Shown piece after piece: positions 37,358 through 53,629 of a stretch of DNA of 64,000 nucleotides. The position numbers and the translations under genes were made by a program. Source of the DNA: Ridgeia piscesae (lineage: Eukaryota > Annelida > Polychaeta > Sabellida > Siboglinidae). The stretch lies in assembly GCA_025642075.2 (NCBI GenBank), contig JAODUO010000139.1, positions 112,001 through 176,000 on the forward strand, given 5' to 3'. The stretch's first letter is position 1, and each line of letters starts with the position of its first letter. Below the pieces are notes generated by a model. The model was not told the DNA's origin. It was given only the letters and a program-made list of their open reading frames with translations, and did no database searches.

Positions 37358-37444
37358 ATTGTCCGAGAACAACCTGAGTGACCCCGAGGCTGGTCAAGCT
37401 CTTGGTGACAGTATCGCACGTATGTCATATCTCCGCGTGTTGAT
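37358..37444 (+). CDS. NLR LRR exon B1 (29 residues)
   Basis: 87 bases, acceptor TATGTTGCAG, donor GTAAGT, phase 2-2. It reads LSENNLSDPEAGQALGDS, then IARMSYLRVLM. The split codon with A1 is ATA. Concave-strand residues are Ser2, Glu3, Arg26, Val27 and Met29. Confidence 0.93.
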
Positions 37445-38570
37445 GTAAGTTGTTCACGTAACCCTGTTACCAATATTTACTGCTAAGTAAGTAACAATAT
37501 TTGTTCGTTATACATTTGCATACCATTTAAAGTGGATGCAGATGGTTGTTGACATTGATTGCTTGATGAATTTCCAAAGTTTTGCTTTTTTTAATCATTC
37601 ATATCTTCAACAAGCTTGGTGAATATTTTGCAATTGTGCATTTTAGTAAATGATGCAATGTCTGAATCGTTTGAGTTACATTATATGTTAGCTATGACAC
37701 TATTGTACTATATTCAGGAGATATTTCAAGCACATCACAAAAAGAGTCATGTAGTTCTGATGCCACGCAACTCTGACGTGCTAAGTAACCCAAACAATAA
37801 AAGCAAATAAAATTGGATCCATATGAAGTGTGAGAAGCCAACTAAATGATGGACCAAATGCGCGAACTACAAGCACTTCTTCTATTTAATGAATGCTCCC
37901 CCCACAAAAATAATATTAGATACTGTCAATTATCTTTTGCTATGATGGTTACTCTCAAAGGACCAGTTAATTATTTTGTCATACATAGTCGTGGCTGCCA
38001 TAATGGAGTGGCAGTGTTTTTATTTCAGGTTACACGTTATTAGCTTTGATAAAATAAAACAAACAAAATCATCAGTGGTGGTGTTTGCATGCTGATCTAA
38101 AAACAGTGAGCCACTAACTTTACCATGACAGAACAGATCAGAATGAGATTATTTGAAAGTTTACGTTGTCATTTCGAACTTACTACCTTCCCGTGAATTT
38201 GGACATGTCACTGTTTTTCTGGACCCCACCAAATACAGTCATCTTATCATGTCATCGATAGATTAGATAGATTACATGGATTAGATGGATCCATTAGATG
38301 GACTTGGACAACAAATATATGCATTACAAAAATATTGCACTGTGTTACTCTTCAATATGCTTTATGTAAGAAAATATTTTATACATTACAGTACAAATAT
38401 TCGTAGTGAGGTCATTAACCTAATGTGAAGCCTTAAAACAGTTAATTAGTGCTATTACTTTGAGTTTAAGTCATGGCTGTACAGTGATAACATTTTAATA
38501 AGAAGTTTATTATGGTTAAGGTTTATTTGATGCCAACCTATTCCAGAGTATTTACAATGTGTCTTTCCAG
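37445..38570 (+). repeat. Intron B1-A2 (short form with shared deletion)
   Basis: Matches the other B-A introns but joins GATGGACTT directly to GGACAACAAATATATGC at about 38309, skipping roughly 400 bases kept in the B4-A5 intron. The B5-A6 intron has the identical junction at about 59979. A short open frame (MDQMRELQALLLF) recurs in all copies but is not flanked by splice sites. Confidence 0.85.
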
Positions 38571-38654
38571 GTTACAAGGATGTGAAATTGGAGCATCAGC
38601 CATGGTCCCAGTGACAAGTGCCCTGCGTAACTGCACAAAGTTGGAAGAACTACT
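38571..38654 (+). CDS. NLR LRR exon A2 (28 residues)
   Basis: 84 bases, GTCTTTCCAG acceptor, GTGAGT donor. It reads [15 protein letters not shown], then [13 protein letters not shown]. It is the only copy with Ser at 16 (AGT for CGT or CGC), on the convex side of the repeat. Confidence 0.93.
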
Positions 38655-40448
38655 GTGAGTGTTCTCTGTATGTATGTCTTGCGTATTTTTCTGTGTCGCC
38701 TCACTGTGTCATGACAATGCCAGTTAACTAATTCTGGTAATTGCAATCAGTCTGAGACTGAGCTAATTTAATGCTCACAAGTGACAAAGTCAAAGTACAA
38801 ACAGAGACATCGGCGGCTCGGACAACAAATTAAACAATGGCCTGAATTGGAGTTATTTAAATCACATATTCCTTTGATGACTGAACATTGAAAACAGTCT
38901 AATAAATATCTAGGTGCAAGCCTACTCCTTGCCTGTTGTTGACATTGTTTATAAGCTTTATGGGAGCACCGCGAACAGCTCCGATACCCTATTATGCCCA
39001 TCGTATAGTTCCGGTCTTGTAGGGCAAAGCTCAATCCATTCACATCTACACAAATAATGCCCATCCATACATCTACACTACATGTGCATGTTTTAAAGTT
39101 TATTTACTTTTTTTTAACATTACTATTTGAGTATATTAGACATGTAAATTAAAAACATTCTTCTTAGCAAACGAATGCCTGCTTGTTTTAATACGTCTCC
39201 CATCATGCCTGTGTCACCATGGCTCAGACTGGCATATAAATAACAAATGCCGTGTTCAAGTTTTACATGTGAAGATGAAGTTAGTTGTGTAATAAAATAG
39301 TTGTGTAATAAAATATCATGTAGATGCTGCTGCTTTTCCTGCAAGGGATTATTTGCAAAATATGATGCATATCAGAAGTTGAACAAACATGCTAAAGTTA
39401 TACCTAGATGGCAAGAACACAAGTAAATTACTGAACATTGTAATGTTATTCATTTATGACCAAGTCTTCTTTTTAACTGACTAGAAATAAACAACAAAAC
39501 TTTTTTATAAGATTAACAGGGATTTTTTTATTATGTATGGTGTATTATAACGGGTGAACTGTTATTGATAATACAAATTTGTGTTAATGTGTTAATCACT
39601 AAAATGTAATCTTTTTTGAAATACAGTGTATATTATTCCCATTTATGGTTAAAAAAAAAATTCACGCATAAAAGCCCGATTTTCCGAGACCCTTCGATTT
39701 TCTATAAAAGCCCGATTTTCTGAGACCCCCGATTTACTATCAATCTACTGTTTTGGCATTTCTGAAACTTAACATGTATGCTTCTGCCTCTATCTCTGTT
39801 TCTGAAATACTCTCAGTGTCGCTGTCACTGTCTCTCTTGGTGCAGTGTCATACGCTTTCTCCAAATCTTATGTCCAGGTCTTCTACTCTTCTGTCCCACC
39901 AATTTCTCTACGATCACTTTCTCCAACAAAGAGCTTTTCAGAAGCAAACGTGTTTGCAACAGTAATTGCAATAGCATTATGCTCTCTTAGTGCATTTTCT
40001 TGCAGACTGGTGTTGTAATTTTGTGTCAGTCGAGGCAGGGGCAGGGTGATTGTTGGATAGTATATTAAAACAGTCCATAGTTTGATTGTAAGGAATCCGC
40101 TGCTGTTAATTGCAGCTCTGTTTTAAAGTGGTAACCAACACACCCCTGAGTTGTGGCAGTATTACATATAAAGCAGCTAAATACCTGGCCAGTGTCCTTA
40201 CCCCTTTAGTGGGCAAGAACTGTTACAGCATCAAAAACACCAAGGAATTTGTTGACAAACTAAGAGGCCTGGAAATACCACCTGCGTGTAAACTGGTGTG
40301 ACCTGTATGTGACCAAGACGTATAGCTGATGGGTCAAAACATTGTACGTTTAAAAAAGTTATGCTCCTAAGTAAGTTAATTTCTTACAAAACATGCAACT
40401 TGTTTGTGACAAATGTGAAATTTCTGTTATGTATATATATATATATAT

Positions 40449-40501
<53 letters not shown>

Positions 40502-41487
40502 CACATATCACTGACGGCACAAAAAACAACTATAGATATGAACCACGAAGAAGCCTTGGCTACTCAGAGAAAGTTCCACTCAGATGTGTTTGCACTCATC
40601 GATGTATAATATCGCTCCAGAGTGCATGGTGGAGAAATGTCGTACATGGAGACAGTTAGCATCACATTTGATATCACTCTGATTCCAACATATACCATAT
40701 GACATCCACTGTGCGCCGTTACTTTGCAAATCTCAGATACATATTTTTCAAATGTTACTTTGATGTACAGCTGTATCTTAGGCTACTGCCTCTTTGAACG
40801 AGAAATACATGTTTCATTGAATCGCTCTAAGTGCTCCCAAAGGTCTTTAAAGGCCCGAAAACTACTATTTTTCTCACAAACAATTCAGAAACATTTTCTC
40901 CAATATTGTGTATTTGATCACAGTAATGTGTTTTTTTACAATTAAAAATAATATTTCATTTAATTAATCTTTCTCAAATCTGATCAGTATCTTCCAAATA
41001 TCTAAACAAAATTGGCCTGTTTCTGTGTGGACTAGTTGGCAGAGTGATAAATGCCTGCTACCTTTTGTTTATTACTTCTACAACACCTGCTCCCAACCCT
41101 TGATCGTAGCTAATTATACACTACATGATGTATAGACATATTGTGACTTCCACTTTGCTACGCAAAGTTGAAAAGCATGGGTTAAGCCCCATCTAAATAC
41201 AAATATAAGATTAACAATTTATACTAATTGTGCATTTTGGACAATTATTCATAGATCAATGTATCAGGTGTAACAACATTTCATTCATACAATGTTGTTT
41301 ACCTTTTTATTCGGTCAAACACTAAGCACACAACAGTAATTGTTAATGTGCACCGCAGGATTACAAATCCACCTACCTTAGTGGTCATTGTATTTTTGGG
41401 ATGTATATTTTATTAATGCAATTTGACTGTTTCGTATGTTTATTTACAATGGTCTGAAATTGCATATTTGATATAATTATGTTGCAG
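38655..41487 (+). repeat. Intron A2-B2, differs from other units, with Penelope fragment
   Basis: Lacks the large microsatellite that follows the donor in the other units; only a few TATG copies remain. 38700-39640 is unique, nothing recognised. 39667-39735 holds a two-copy tandem repeat around AAAAGCCCGATTTTC. 39779-40438 is shared with the last intron (61112-61771). (TA)n at about 40430-40498 leads back to sequence common to all units. Confidence 0.8.
40110..40301 (+). pseudogene. Penelope-like reverse transcriptase fragment, copy 1
   Basis: Reads VVTNTPLSCGSITYKAAKYL, then ASVLTPLVGKNCYSIKNTKE and FVDKLRGLEIPPACKLV before a stop. This is the finger region before the first catalytic Asp motif of Penelope-like RTs. 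The catalytic parts are absent. Confidence 0.65.
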
Positions 41488-41574
41488 ATTGTGCAAGAAC
41501 AACCTGAGTGACCCCGAAGCTGGCCAAGCTCTTGGTGACAGTATCGCACGTATGTCATATCTCCGCGTGTTGAT
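41488..41574 (+). CDS. NLR LRR exon B2 (29 residues)
   Basis: 87 bases, TATGTTGCAG acceptor, GTAAGT donor. It starts LCKNNLSDPEAGQ and ends SYLRVLM. Differs from B1 by Ser2 to Cys and Glu3 to Lys (TCC GAG to TGC AAG) plus two silent changes (GAA, GGC). Confidence 0.93.
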
Positions 41575-42612
41575 GTAAGTTGTTCACGTAACCCTGTTAC
41601 CAATATTTACTGCTAAGTAAGTAAGTAATTAACAATATTTGTTCGTTATACATTTGCATACCATTTAAAATGGATGCAGATGGTTGTCGACATTGATTGC
41701 TAGATGAAATTCCAAAGTTTTGCATTTTTTATGTAATCATTGATATCTTCAACAAGCTTGGTGACTATTTTGCAGTTGTGCATTTTAGTAAAGGATGCAA
41801 TGTCTGAATCGGTTGAGTCCCATTATATGGTAGCTATGACACTATTGTACTATATTCAGGAGATATTTCAAGCACGTCACAAAAAGAGTCATGTAGTTCT
41901 GATGCCACGCAACTCTGACGTGTCTAAAGTAACCCAAACAATAAAGGAAAATAAAATTGCATCCACATGAAGTGTGATAAGCCAACTAAATGATGGACCA
42001 AATGCGCGAACTACAAGCACTTCTTCTATTCAATGAATGCTCCCCCCACAAAAATAACATTACATACTGTCAATTATCTTTTGCTATGATGGTTACTCTC
42101 AAAGGACCAGTTACTTATTTTGTCATACGTAGTTGTGGCTGCCATAATAGAGTGGCAGTGTTGTTATTTCAGGTTACACGTTTATTAGCTTTGATAAAAT
42201 AAAACAAACAAAATTATCAGTGGTGGTGTTTGCATGCTGATCTAAAAACAGTGAGCCACTAAGTTTACCATGACAGAACAGATCAGAATGAGATTATTTG
42301 AAAGTTACGTTGTCATTTTGAACTTACTACCTTCCCGTGATTTTCGACATGTCACTGTTGTTCTGGACACAACAAAATACAGGCATCTTACATGTCATCG
42401 ATAGATTAGATAGAATACATGGATTAGATGGATCCATTAGATGGACTTGATAGATAACATAGGTTGGATATATAGATGTATATACATATTATATATAGTT
42501 CCAAATCTAGTCAACTATCCAAAGTGCTATATGATGTATATTTATATACATACATACATACATACATACATACATACATACATACATACATACATACACA
42601 CAATACACAACA

Positions 42613-42702
<90 letters not shown>

Positions 42703-43412
42703 CATAATCTATTTCTATTGGGTATTCTTCCAAGGGGTAATGATAAACAAACCCCTTATTGTGGTTTTACATCAACACAGAGAATATTAGTTTAATAAAA
42801 TTTGCCTAATGAATAAATAGAAAGTAACTTTTTACACTATTCTCTCATGGTTTATGAATGAATATATATTCAAACTTTTAAAATGACATTTTTTATTATT
42901 AGTTAAACAACAAATATATGCATTACAACAGTATTACCCTGTGTTACTCTTCAATATGCTTTATGTAAGAAAGTATTTTATACATTACAGTACAAATATT
43001 CGTATTGATGGCATTAACCTAATGTGAAGCCTTAAAACAGTTAACCTTTTCAGACCTGGATTTTTTCAGAAATATGTATGCACGTTTTTAAACACCTGTG
43101 GTTTGATGATTGTTAAGAATGTTCCCACATATTTACATATTTTTGGAAAGGTAACATATTCAAGAATCTGTTTGTGAAGAGAAAATTACATTATTACCTA
43201 ATTATTATTGGCAAAACCGCACCTGACGATACATGACCACCCATATGCGTCGAGCTATATATCGCTCGACCGGTCTATGAAGGTTAATTAGTGCTATTAT
43301 TGTGAGTTTAAGTTATGGCTGTACAGTGATAACATTTTAATAAGAAGTTTATTATGGTTAAGGTTTATTTGATACCAACCTATTCCAGAGTATCTACAGT
43401 GTGTCTTTCCAG
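41575..43412 (+). repeat. Intron B2-A3 with (CATA)n, (CA)n and a MITE
   Basis: Long form of the B-A intron. (CATA)n at about 42550-42598 and (CA)n at about 42615-42701 replace the TA runs of other copies. The TTAA-flanked insertion at 43045-43283 is unique to this copy. Confidence 0.88.
43045..43283. mobile_element. piggyBac-like MITE (239 bp) with TTAA target duplication
   Basis: TTAA at 43041-43044 and 43284-43287 flank ends CCTTTTCAGACCTGG and, on the complementary strand, CCTTCATAGACCGGT. The five other copies of this intron position (near 33880, 38440, 50190, 55010 and 60120) read AGTTAATTAGTG or AGTTAATTTGTG with one TTAA, so they are intact empty sites. No coding capacity. Confidence 0.85.
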
Positions 43413-43496
43413 GTTACAAGGATGTGAAATTGGAGCATCAGCCATGGTCCCAGTGACACGTGCCCTGCGTAACTGCACAAAGTTGGAAGAACTACT
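43413..43496 (+). CDS. NLR LRR exon A3 (28 residues)
   Basis: 84 bases, GTCTTTCCAG acceptor, GTGAGT donor. [20 protein letters not shown] then CTKLEELL, identical in protein to A5 and A6, with ACA CGT at codons 15-16. Confidence 0.93.
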
Positions 43497-43526
43497 GTGA
43501 GTGTTCTCTGTATGTATGTATGTATA

Positions 43527-43603
<77 letters not shown>

Positions 43604-43611
43604 TATATATG

Positions 43612-43679
<68 letters not shown>

Positions 43680-43918
43680 GCATGCATATCCATAGTTTAC
43701 CACACATTGAGTTGAATATAAATCAAGCTATCATTAGAAGACGACATATGATGTTCCTAAGTTAAACTAAAACATTTCAAATATTTGCATTTTTAGAATG
43801 GTTCATTTAAGAAGTGTGAAAGATTTGTATATGGGGAGGGTCACAGAGTTAGATCACACAACATTCCCCTATAATTCTACTCGTGTATTCTGCTTCTAAC
43901 TATGGATTATGTGGGGTT

Positions 43919-43983
<65 letters not shown>

Positions 43984-44463
43984 GTGTGTGTGTGTGTTTG
44001 TGGGTGGGTTGGTGTTTGTGTGTCTGTGTGGGTATTTGTGAGTGGGTGGTTGAGTGGTTGAGTGAGTGATCGAATGGGTGGGTGCGTGAGTGTTTCGATC
44101 CCGGAGTGGGTGAGTGAGTGAGTCAGTGAATCAGTGATTGGGTGGATGATGGTTGAGTGAATGAATTTATGTGGATGAGTGAGTGAATGGGTGTGTGCAT
44201 GAGTGATTGACTCTGTGGGTGAGTGAGAAGTGACTGAGTGAGTCAGGGTGGGTGAGTGAGTTATATGTGTGTGAGTGGATGCGTTAATGACTGTGGATGG
44301 GTGAATGTGTGAGTGAGATAATGTGTGGGTGACTGAAAGGAGTGGGTATGTGGGAGACTGCGTGATTGGGTGGGTGAGCCAGTGGGTGGGTGGGTGAGTG
44401 ATTGAGTGAATGATAGAGTGATTGAATGATTGAGTGATTGAGTGATTGATTGATTGTTTGATA

Positions 44464-44529
<66 letters not shown>

Positions 44530-45055
44530 GTGATTGAGTGATGAGTGAGTGAGTGAGTTAGTGAGTGAGTTAGTGAGTTAGTGAGTGAGTTAGTGAGTTA
44601 GTGAGTTAGTGAGTTAGTAAGAAAATCAAATGGTCACAAGAAAGTAGCTGATCAAATGACGACAGAAGATTATTTACTAACAAGCTTTATATTCGATGTA
44701 GTCTCTTTCATATGCAATGCATTGATGTGCTTTTATGCCATCATGGAAACCCTTTCACTTCTGATATATTTGTTTAAATCCGAACCATCTACTTAAAAGT
44801 ACATAGGTTATAATCTGTTTCAGTATGTTTCCCATTATTTCCTAAATTTGGAGTGACCAATGACACCAACTTGTGATACCAGAAATAGCCCCCAATCTTT
44901 GCCAAAAAGTTAACTTATTTACACTAAAATTGCTCTTGCTAAAAACAAGTAAAAAAAATGTTATGGAAGCAAAATGTAATGAAGGTGTCAAGGAGAAAGG
45001 AGGCTGCTTCGGACTAACTGAAATTGCAGCTGCTTTTCAAATATGGATATCATTG

Positions 45056-45142
<87 letters not shown>

Positions 45143-45144
45143 AC

Positions 45145-45205
<61 letters not shown>

Positions 45206-45674
45206 TATATATGTATATATATATATATATTTATGTATATATGTATATATGATAGGGGGATATGTATAAATTTACAGATAGATAGATATCTAATTATGCA
45301 AGCATATCCAGGTTGAACACACATTGAGTTGAATATAAATCAAGCTATCATTAGAAGACAACATATGATGTTCCTAAGTTAAACTAAAACATTTCAAATA
45401 TTTGCATTTTGCTAAATACAATTTTGGACAATTATTCATACATCAATGTATCAGGTATAACAACATTTCATCCATACAAAGTTTTTTACCTTTTTTTATT
45501 TGGTCAAACACTAAGCACGCAACAGTAAAGGTAAAGTGCACCACAGGAATACAAGTCCACCTTCCTTAGTGATCATTATTTTTTTGGATGTATATTTTAT
45601 TAAAGCAATTTCACTGTTTAGTAAGTTTATTTACACTGGTCTGAAATTACATATTTGAAGTTTTTATGTTGCAG
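43497..45674 (+). repeat. Intron A3-B3 with TATATG, TA, GT, GATT and GTGA arrays
   Basis: (TATATG)n at 43520-43600 and (TA)n at 43603-43675 follow the donor. (GT)n at 43921-44030, GTGA-type repeats to 44400, (GATT)n at about 44401-44530 and GTTA/GTGA to 44620. A second long TA tract is at 45056-45245. Near 45411 the sequence jumps from GCATTTT to a point about 1.4 kb further on in the other units, so a deletion has shortened this copy. Confidence 0.88.
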
Positions 45675-45761
45675 ATTGTCTGAGAACAACCTGAGTGACC
45701 CCGAAGCTGGTCAAGCTCTTGGTGACAGTATCGCACGTATGTCATATCTCCGCAAGTTGTG
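45675..45761 (+). CDS. NLR LRR exon B3 (29 residues)
   Basis: 87 bases, TATGTTGCAG acceptor, GTAAGT donor. It starts LSENNLSDPEAGQ and ends SYLRKLW: Val27 to Lys and Met29 to Trp relative to B1, four base changes in the last seven bases of the exon. Confidence 0.93.
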
Positions 45762-47099
45762 GTAAGTTGTTCACGTAACCCTGTTACCAATATTTACTGC
45801 TAAGTAAGTAAGTAATTAACAATATTTGTTCGTTATACATTTGCATACCATTTAAAGTGGATGCAGATGGTTGTTGACATTGATTGCTTGATGAATTTCC
45901 AAAGTTTTGCTTTTTTTAATCATTCATATCTTCAACAAGCTTGGTGAATATTTTGCAATTGTGCATTTTAGTAAAGGATGCAATGTCTGAATCATTTGAG
46001 TCACATTATATGATAGCTATGACACTATTTCCGGAGATATTTCAAGCACATCACAAAACGAGTCATGTAATTCTGATGCCACGCAACTCTGACGTGTCTA
46101 AAGTAACCCAAACAAGAAAGGCAAATAAAATTGGATCCACATGAAGTGTGAGAAGCCAACTAAATAATGAACCAAATGCGCGAACTACAAGCACTTCTTC
46201 TATTCAATGAATGCTCCCCCCACAAAAATAACATTACATACTGTCAATTAGCTTTTGCTATGATGGTTACTCTCAAAGGACCAGTTAATTATTTTGTCAT
46301 ACATAGACCTGGCTGCTATAATAGAATGCCGGTGTTGTTATTTCAGGTTAGACGTTTATTAGCTTTGATAAAATAAAACAAACAAAATCATCAGTGGTGG
46401 TGTTTGCATGCTGATCTAAAAACAGTGAGCCACTAACTTTACCATGAGAGAACAGATCAGAATGAGATTATTTGAAAGTTTATGTTATCATTTTGAACTT
46501 ACTACCTTCCCTGTGAATTTGGACATGTCACTGTTGTTCTGGACACAACAAAATACAGGCATCTTAGCATGTCATCGATAGATTAGATAGATTACATTGA
46601 TTAGTTTGATTAGATGGATCCATTAGATGGACCAGATAGATTACGTAGATTGGATATATAGATGCATATACATATTATATATAGTGCCAAATCTAGTTAC
46701 AACTATTCAAAGTGCTGTATGTAAATTTATATACACATATATACATGTACATATATGTATGTATATATATATGTATGTATGTATATATATATAAATATAT
46801 ATATAATATCAATAATAAATACAGTAAATAGTTAAAAACCTATTAAAATAAAAATGTTTCCTTGAAATATTTCTTGTCATATTACAGTTGGTCAAAGAAA
46901 AAAAATACTTGTCCTTAAAATGACACTGTAAGCATTGTCTGAGTTAATCTATTGATTAATATGTCGACACTATGAATTGACCTATTGATTAAAATTGTAT
47001 GATTAAATGCACTGGACTTTAAAAAAAATCCTCCCATTACACTTGTTGCACTGTTCTTTCCATATATTGCTACTGTTGCACACTTGACATTGACGACAC

Positions 47100-47290
47100 T
47101 TGATTCTTTCACAATACTATTGAAGGCAGTCTTGCAGTTTATATTGCCTAAAGTAGCAGGCATTTTATTCTGTAGGTCAAGAGCCGCTGCATGGAAATTC
47201 CTATCTCCTAGCTTGTTTTTGTTGGCATCACCAGGAGATAGTAACCAACGAAATAAAGTGATATGGTCAGCAAGTATAAGGACATGAGTT
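47100..47290 (-). pseudogene. LINE reverse transcriptase C-terminal relic
   Basis: The minus strand reads GDRNFHAAALDLQNKMPATL and then GNINCKTAFNSIVKE. It resembles the conserved tail of CR1/Jockey RTs (G-R-F, AA-LWN-LP pattern). No catalytic region. Confidence 0.5.
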
Positions 47291-47917
47291 TCATTATGTA
47301 TACTGTCTGATGACAATGGATTCCTCAGTGGACAAGTAGCAATGTTTTCAATCGAATAACATTGGGCAAACACAAACCTCTAGTGATGCTGGCACTGTAC
47401 CGTGTTGTAGGACTTATGGTAACAGCAATAATACACTCAAATCTATAGGAAAGTCATCTTGGTGCACCAGTAGTTGCAGCATACAATTCTGCTAGCACAC
47501 CCCTTTCAACTCCTCTCCACCTGAGCTAGTGAAATTACTCATAAGGCCTGCAGTCATGATATAATTTTGGATGAAGTCAGCCACATATTACTCGTATTAC
47601 CCGGTACATGCAATGATTAGGAATGTGTTGTTATATTGCGATTCCCACAACTCATGTAACCATCCTTAGGTGGGTATTTAGCTGTTCATATACCTAGCGA
47701 TTGACTGTTAAGTTCTATTGCAAACTATGTACACTGAAACTCACCTCACTTCCATGATTTGCGGAGACAATCATCCAGGGTACTACCGGTATACTACAAC
47801 GGAACAACGCCTGGCTTTCGAGGACAGGAAAAATATAAAATTCATCATTTCATAAAACCTTTTAGCAAACATGGAGTCTTCTGAACCTGCCATAGTTGAT
47901 ATAACATGATGCTCGTG

Positions 47918-48028
<111 letters not shown>

Positions 48029-48138
48029 AAAGTAAAAGGGTATGTTAGCAATATTGGATACAGTATAATTATGCTCATATACATTGCTCAATTGTATCAT
48101 TCAATTTTAAATTGTGCAACATTTCTTTATGTTACCAG

Positions 48139-48234
48139 AAGTTCTCAAAATCACAGAGAGTTTTTCAAATATCTTGGCAATATTGAAAGGAACAGCAGCG
48201 TCTTTCGGTGATAATTTTAAATATATTTTAAAAG
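48139..48234 (+). other. Exon-like segment, phase 1-1 (candidate exon or relic)
   Basis: 96 bases open in one frame between CTTTATGTTACCAG and GTAAAT. With a preceding G it reads E-VLKITESFSNILAILKGTA and on to FKYILK. Phase 1-1 is that of the coiled-coil and linker exons, not the LRR exons around it. After B3 (ending TG) it would give TGA at once. It may be a displaced N-terminal exon, a poison exon or chance. Confidence 0.3.
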
Positions 48235-48249
48235 GTAAATTTGTATACA

Positions 48250-48482
48250 GCACAGTATCCAATCCTCAGGTTTTCTCAAAGCGCTTTACACTTTACTTCC
48301 CTGGCAGACCTGTTCAATCAGACACCATCTCAACTTGCCTGGGAAGCATCCAGACATGCTGCAATAATTTGCAAAGATTGCTTGTACACATATCCACCAC
48401 TTGTCTATAGCCATGTACTAATTGATACGGGTCCGTCTTAGTTGAGAATCTGAAGCTGTACCCCTGAGCCACTGCGATCTAC
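48250..48482 (-). mobile_element. tRNA-derived SINE-like element
   Basis: The minus strand starts near 48482 with CAGTGGCTCAGGGG (A-box-like) and about 40 bases later GGACCCGTATC (weak B box). It ends near 48255 with AAAGCGCTTTGAGAAAACC, similar to tails common in animal SINEs. Target duplications were not identified. Confidence 0.45.
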
Positions 48483-50317
48483 GTAAATATTATATATAAA
48501 GGACCAAAATGCAGGTCTTATATTCAGGAATATGCATAGAACATGATAGAACCATATATGTGATGCACAGTAGAACATCTCTTTCTTCAAACAAAATTAA
48601 GGAAAACTCTACCCCCCCACAGTAAGCCACATTATATATATATATATATATATATATGTTTAATGTGTTTGCTGACATCTCATGTGCAAACTTTTATATA
48701 AAATTCGGTTTTATTAGAGCTGAAAAGTGCATGACTGTCAACAGAACACTGTCAACAACATCAATGGAATCAGTCAGATTAACATTTGTTGTATATTCTC
48801 TGTTGTGTATACTATTTCAGTTAGGGTATACATATCGCTGTTATAACTGATAGGTAGTTCATCTTGGAGTTTAGAAACACATGGACCATCTGCTTCATAT
48901 GATGGCCAACTTTTAACTAAAACACAGGCTACGTTTAAGGGTGTGGGGGTGCGATAAAAATTACATTTCCTAGTTGCTAGTTGTTACTTATTGTGGTTTC
49001 CAAAGCTTACCTCAAGAAGAGACACATAATTTAGATAAAAAAAAAAAATATTAGAATCTAGGGTTGTGAAACACATGCCTTATAGATGTTGTGGTCAAAA
49101 TAGAATTAAAGTCATGATAGCGAAAATCATCATATTGGAAATATTTCGCTTATGTATCATGCTTCAGATCCAAAACCAAATTCACGCTCGTGACATTACT
49201 GAGGGACATTTATAGAACAAGTTCTTGTTGTCTTCATTGGGGGATATGATACATAGAGCATGTTTGAAATGCAGTGTGTTACTTTCATACAACTAAAATT
49301 GTCACTCTGTTTTTATTCGTAGATATTATACATGGTAATTAGCTGGTTAATTAATTTTTGAAACGACTATAGATACAGTATTGACAATAAATAAAAATTT
49401 AGATTCCTATTATTTTGAAATGGAACGTATTCCAGCTAGAACTAAGACCAAATTTGAGTTTTCCGTAAGATGCCATTATAATGTTTCTGACATTTTCTAC
49501 AACATTGGAGTTGTTGATATTGAACATTTAACAGCTGATTGATTTCACACCTTACTGACACATAAGATGTGGATGAATGGTGACATTTTAATACCTCAGT
49601 TTCCCAGAGAGTACTTTGAAACGTGACACCCGTTCATTTCTCCTACAATGTCATGTTGACATCACCAATTAATCAGTATCAATACGCAGAAAAACTGTTG
49701 TCATAATTTGACAAATGTGAAGCCTCTGAGCACAACTCGTGATTTCTACTCACGCAACACTACAGAAAAATTCAGAAAAGCGGCGTAATGCTATTTCTAT
49801 TGGGTATTCTTCCAACGGGTAATGATAAACAACCCCGTTATTGTAGTCTTACGTCAACACAGAGAATATTATAGGACATATCAAAACAATTATCATGACT
49901 ACATGGTAGATGGATGTTACGTTTATAATTAGTTTAATAACATTTGCCTTATGAATACATAGAAAGGAACTTTTTTACACTATTCTGCTACCACATGGTT
50001 TACGAATGAATATCTATTCAAACTTTTAAAATGCAATTTTTTATTATTAATTAAACAACAAATATATGCATTACAAAAATATTACCCTGTGTTACTCTTC
50101 AATATGCTTTATGTAAGAAAGTATTTTATACATTACAGTACAAATATTCGTATTGAGGTCATTAACCTAATGTGAAGCCTTAAAACAGTTAATTTGTGCT
50201 ATTATTGACAGTTTAAATCATGGCTGTACAGTGATAACATTTTAATAAGAAGTTTATTATGGTTATGGTTTATTTGATGCCAACCTATTCCAGAGTATCT
50301 ACAATGTGTCTTTCCAG

Positions 50318-50401
50318 GTTACAAGGATGTGAAATTGGAGCATCAGCCATGGTCCCAGTGACGCGCGCCCTGCGTAACTGCACAAAGTTGGAAGAACTAG
50401 T
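50318..50401 (+). CDS. NLR LRR exon A4 (28 residues)
   Basis: 84 bases, GTCTTTCCAG acceptor, GTGAGT donor. It starts LQGCEIG and ends KLEELV; Val28 (GTA with the next exon) is unique. It shares ACG CGC with A1, and the following intron is also closest to that of A1. Confidence 0.93.
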
Positions 50402-53542
<3,141 letters not shown>

Positions 53543-53629
53543 ATTGTCTGAGAACAACCTGAGTGACCCCGAAGCTGGTCAAGCTCTTGGTGACAGTATC
53601 GCACGTATGTCATATCTCCGCGTGTTGAA
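53543..53629 (+). CDS. NLR LRR exon B4 (29 residues)
   Basis: 87 bases, TATGTTGCAG acceptor, GTAAGT donor. It starts LSENNLSDPEAGQ and ends SYLRVLK; Lys29 (AAG with the next exon) replaces Met or Trp. Confidence 0.93.

Noticed and set aside
37846..38043. Conserved 60-70 residue frame starting MDQMRELQALL, repeated at 41990, 46167, 54049 and 59520
   Set aside because: Conservation is explained by recent intron duplication. The copies have frame-length changes and no splice sites, and no family is recognised.
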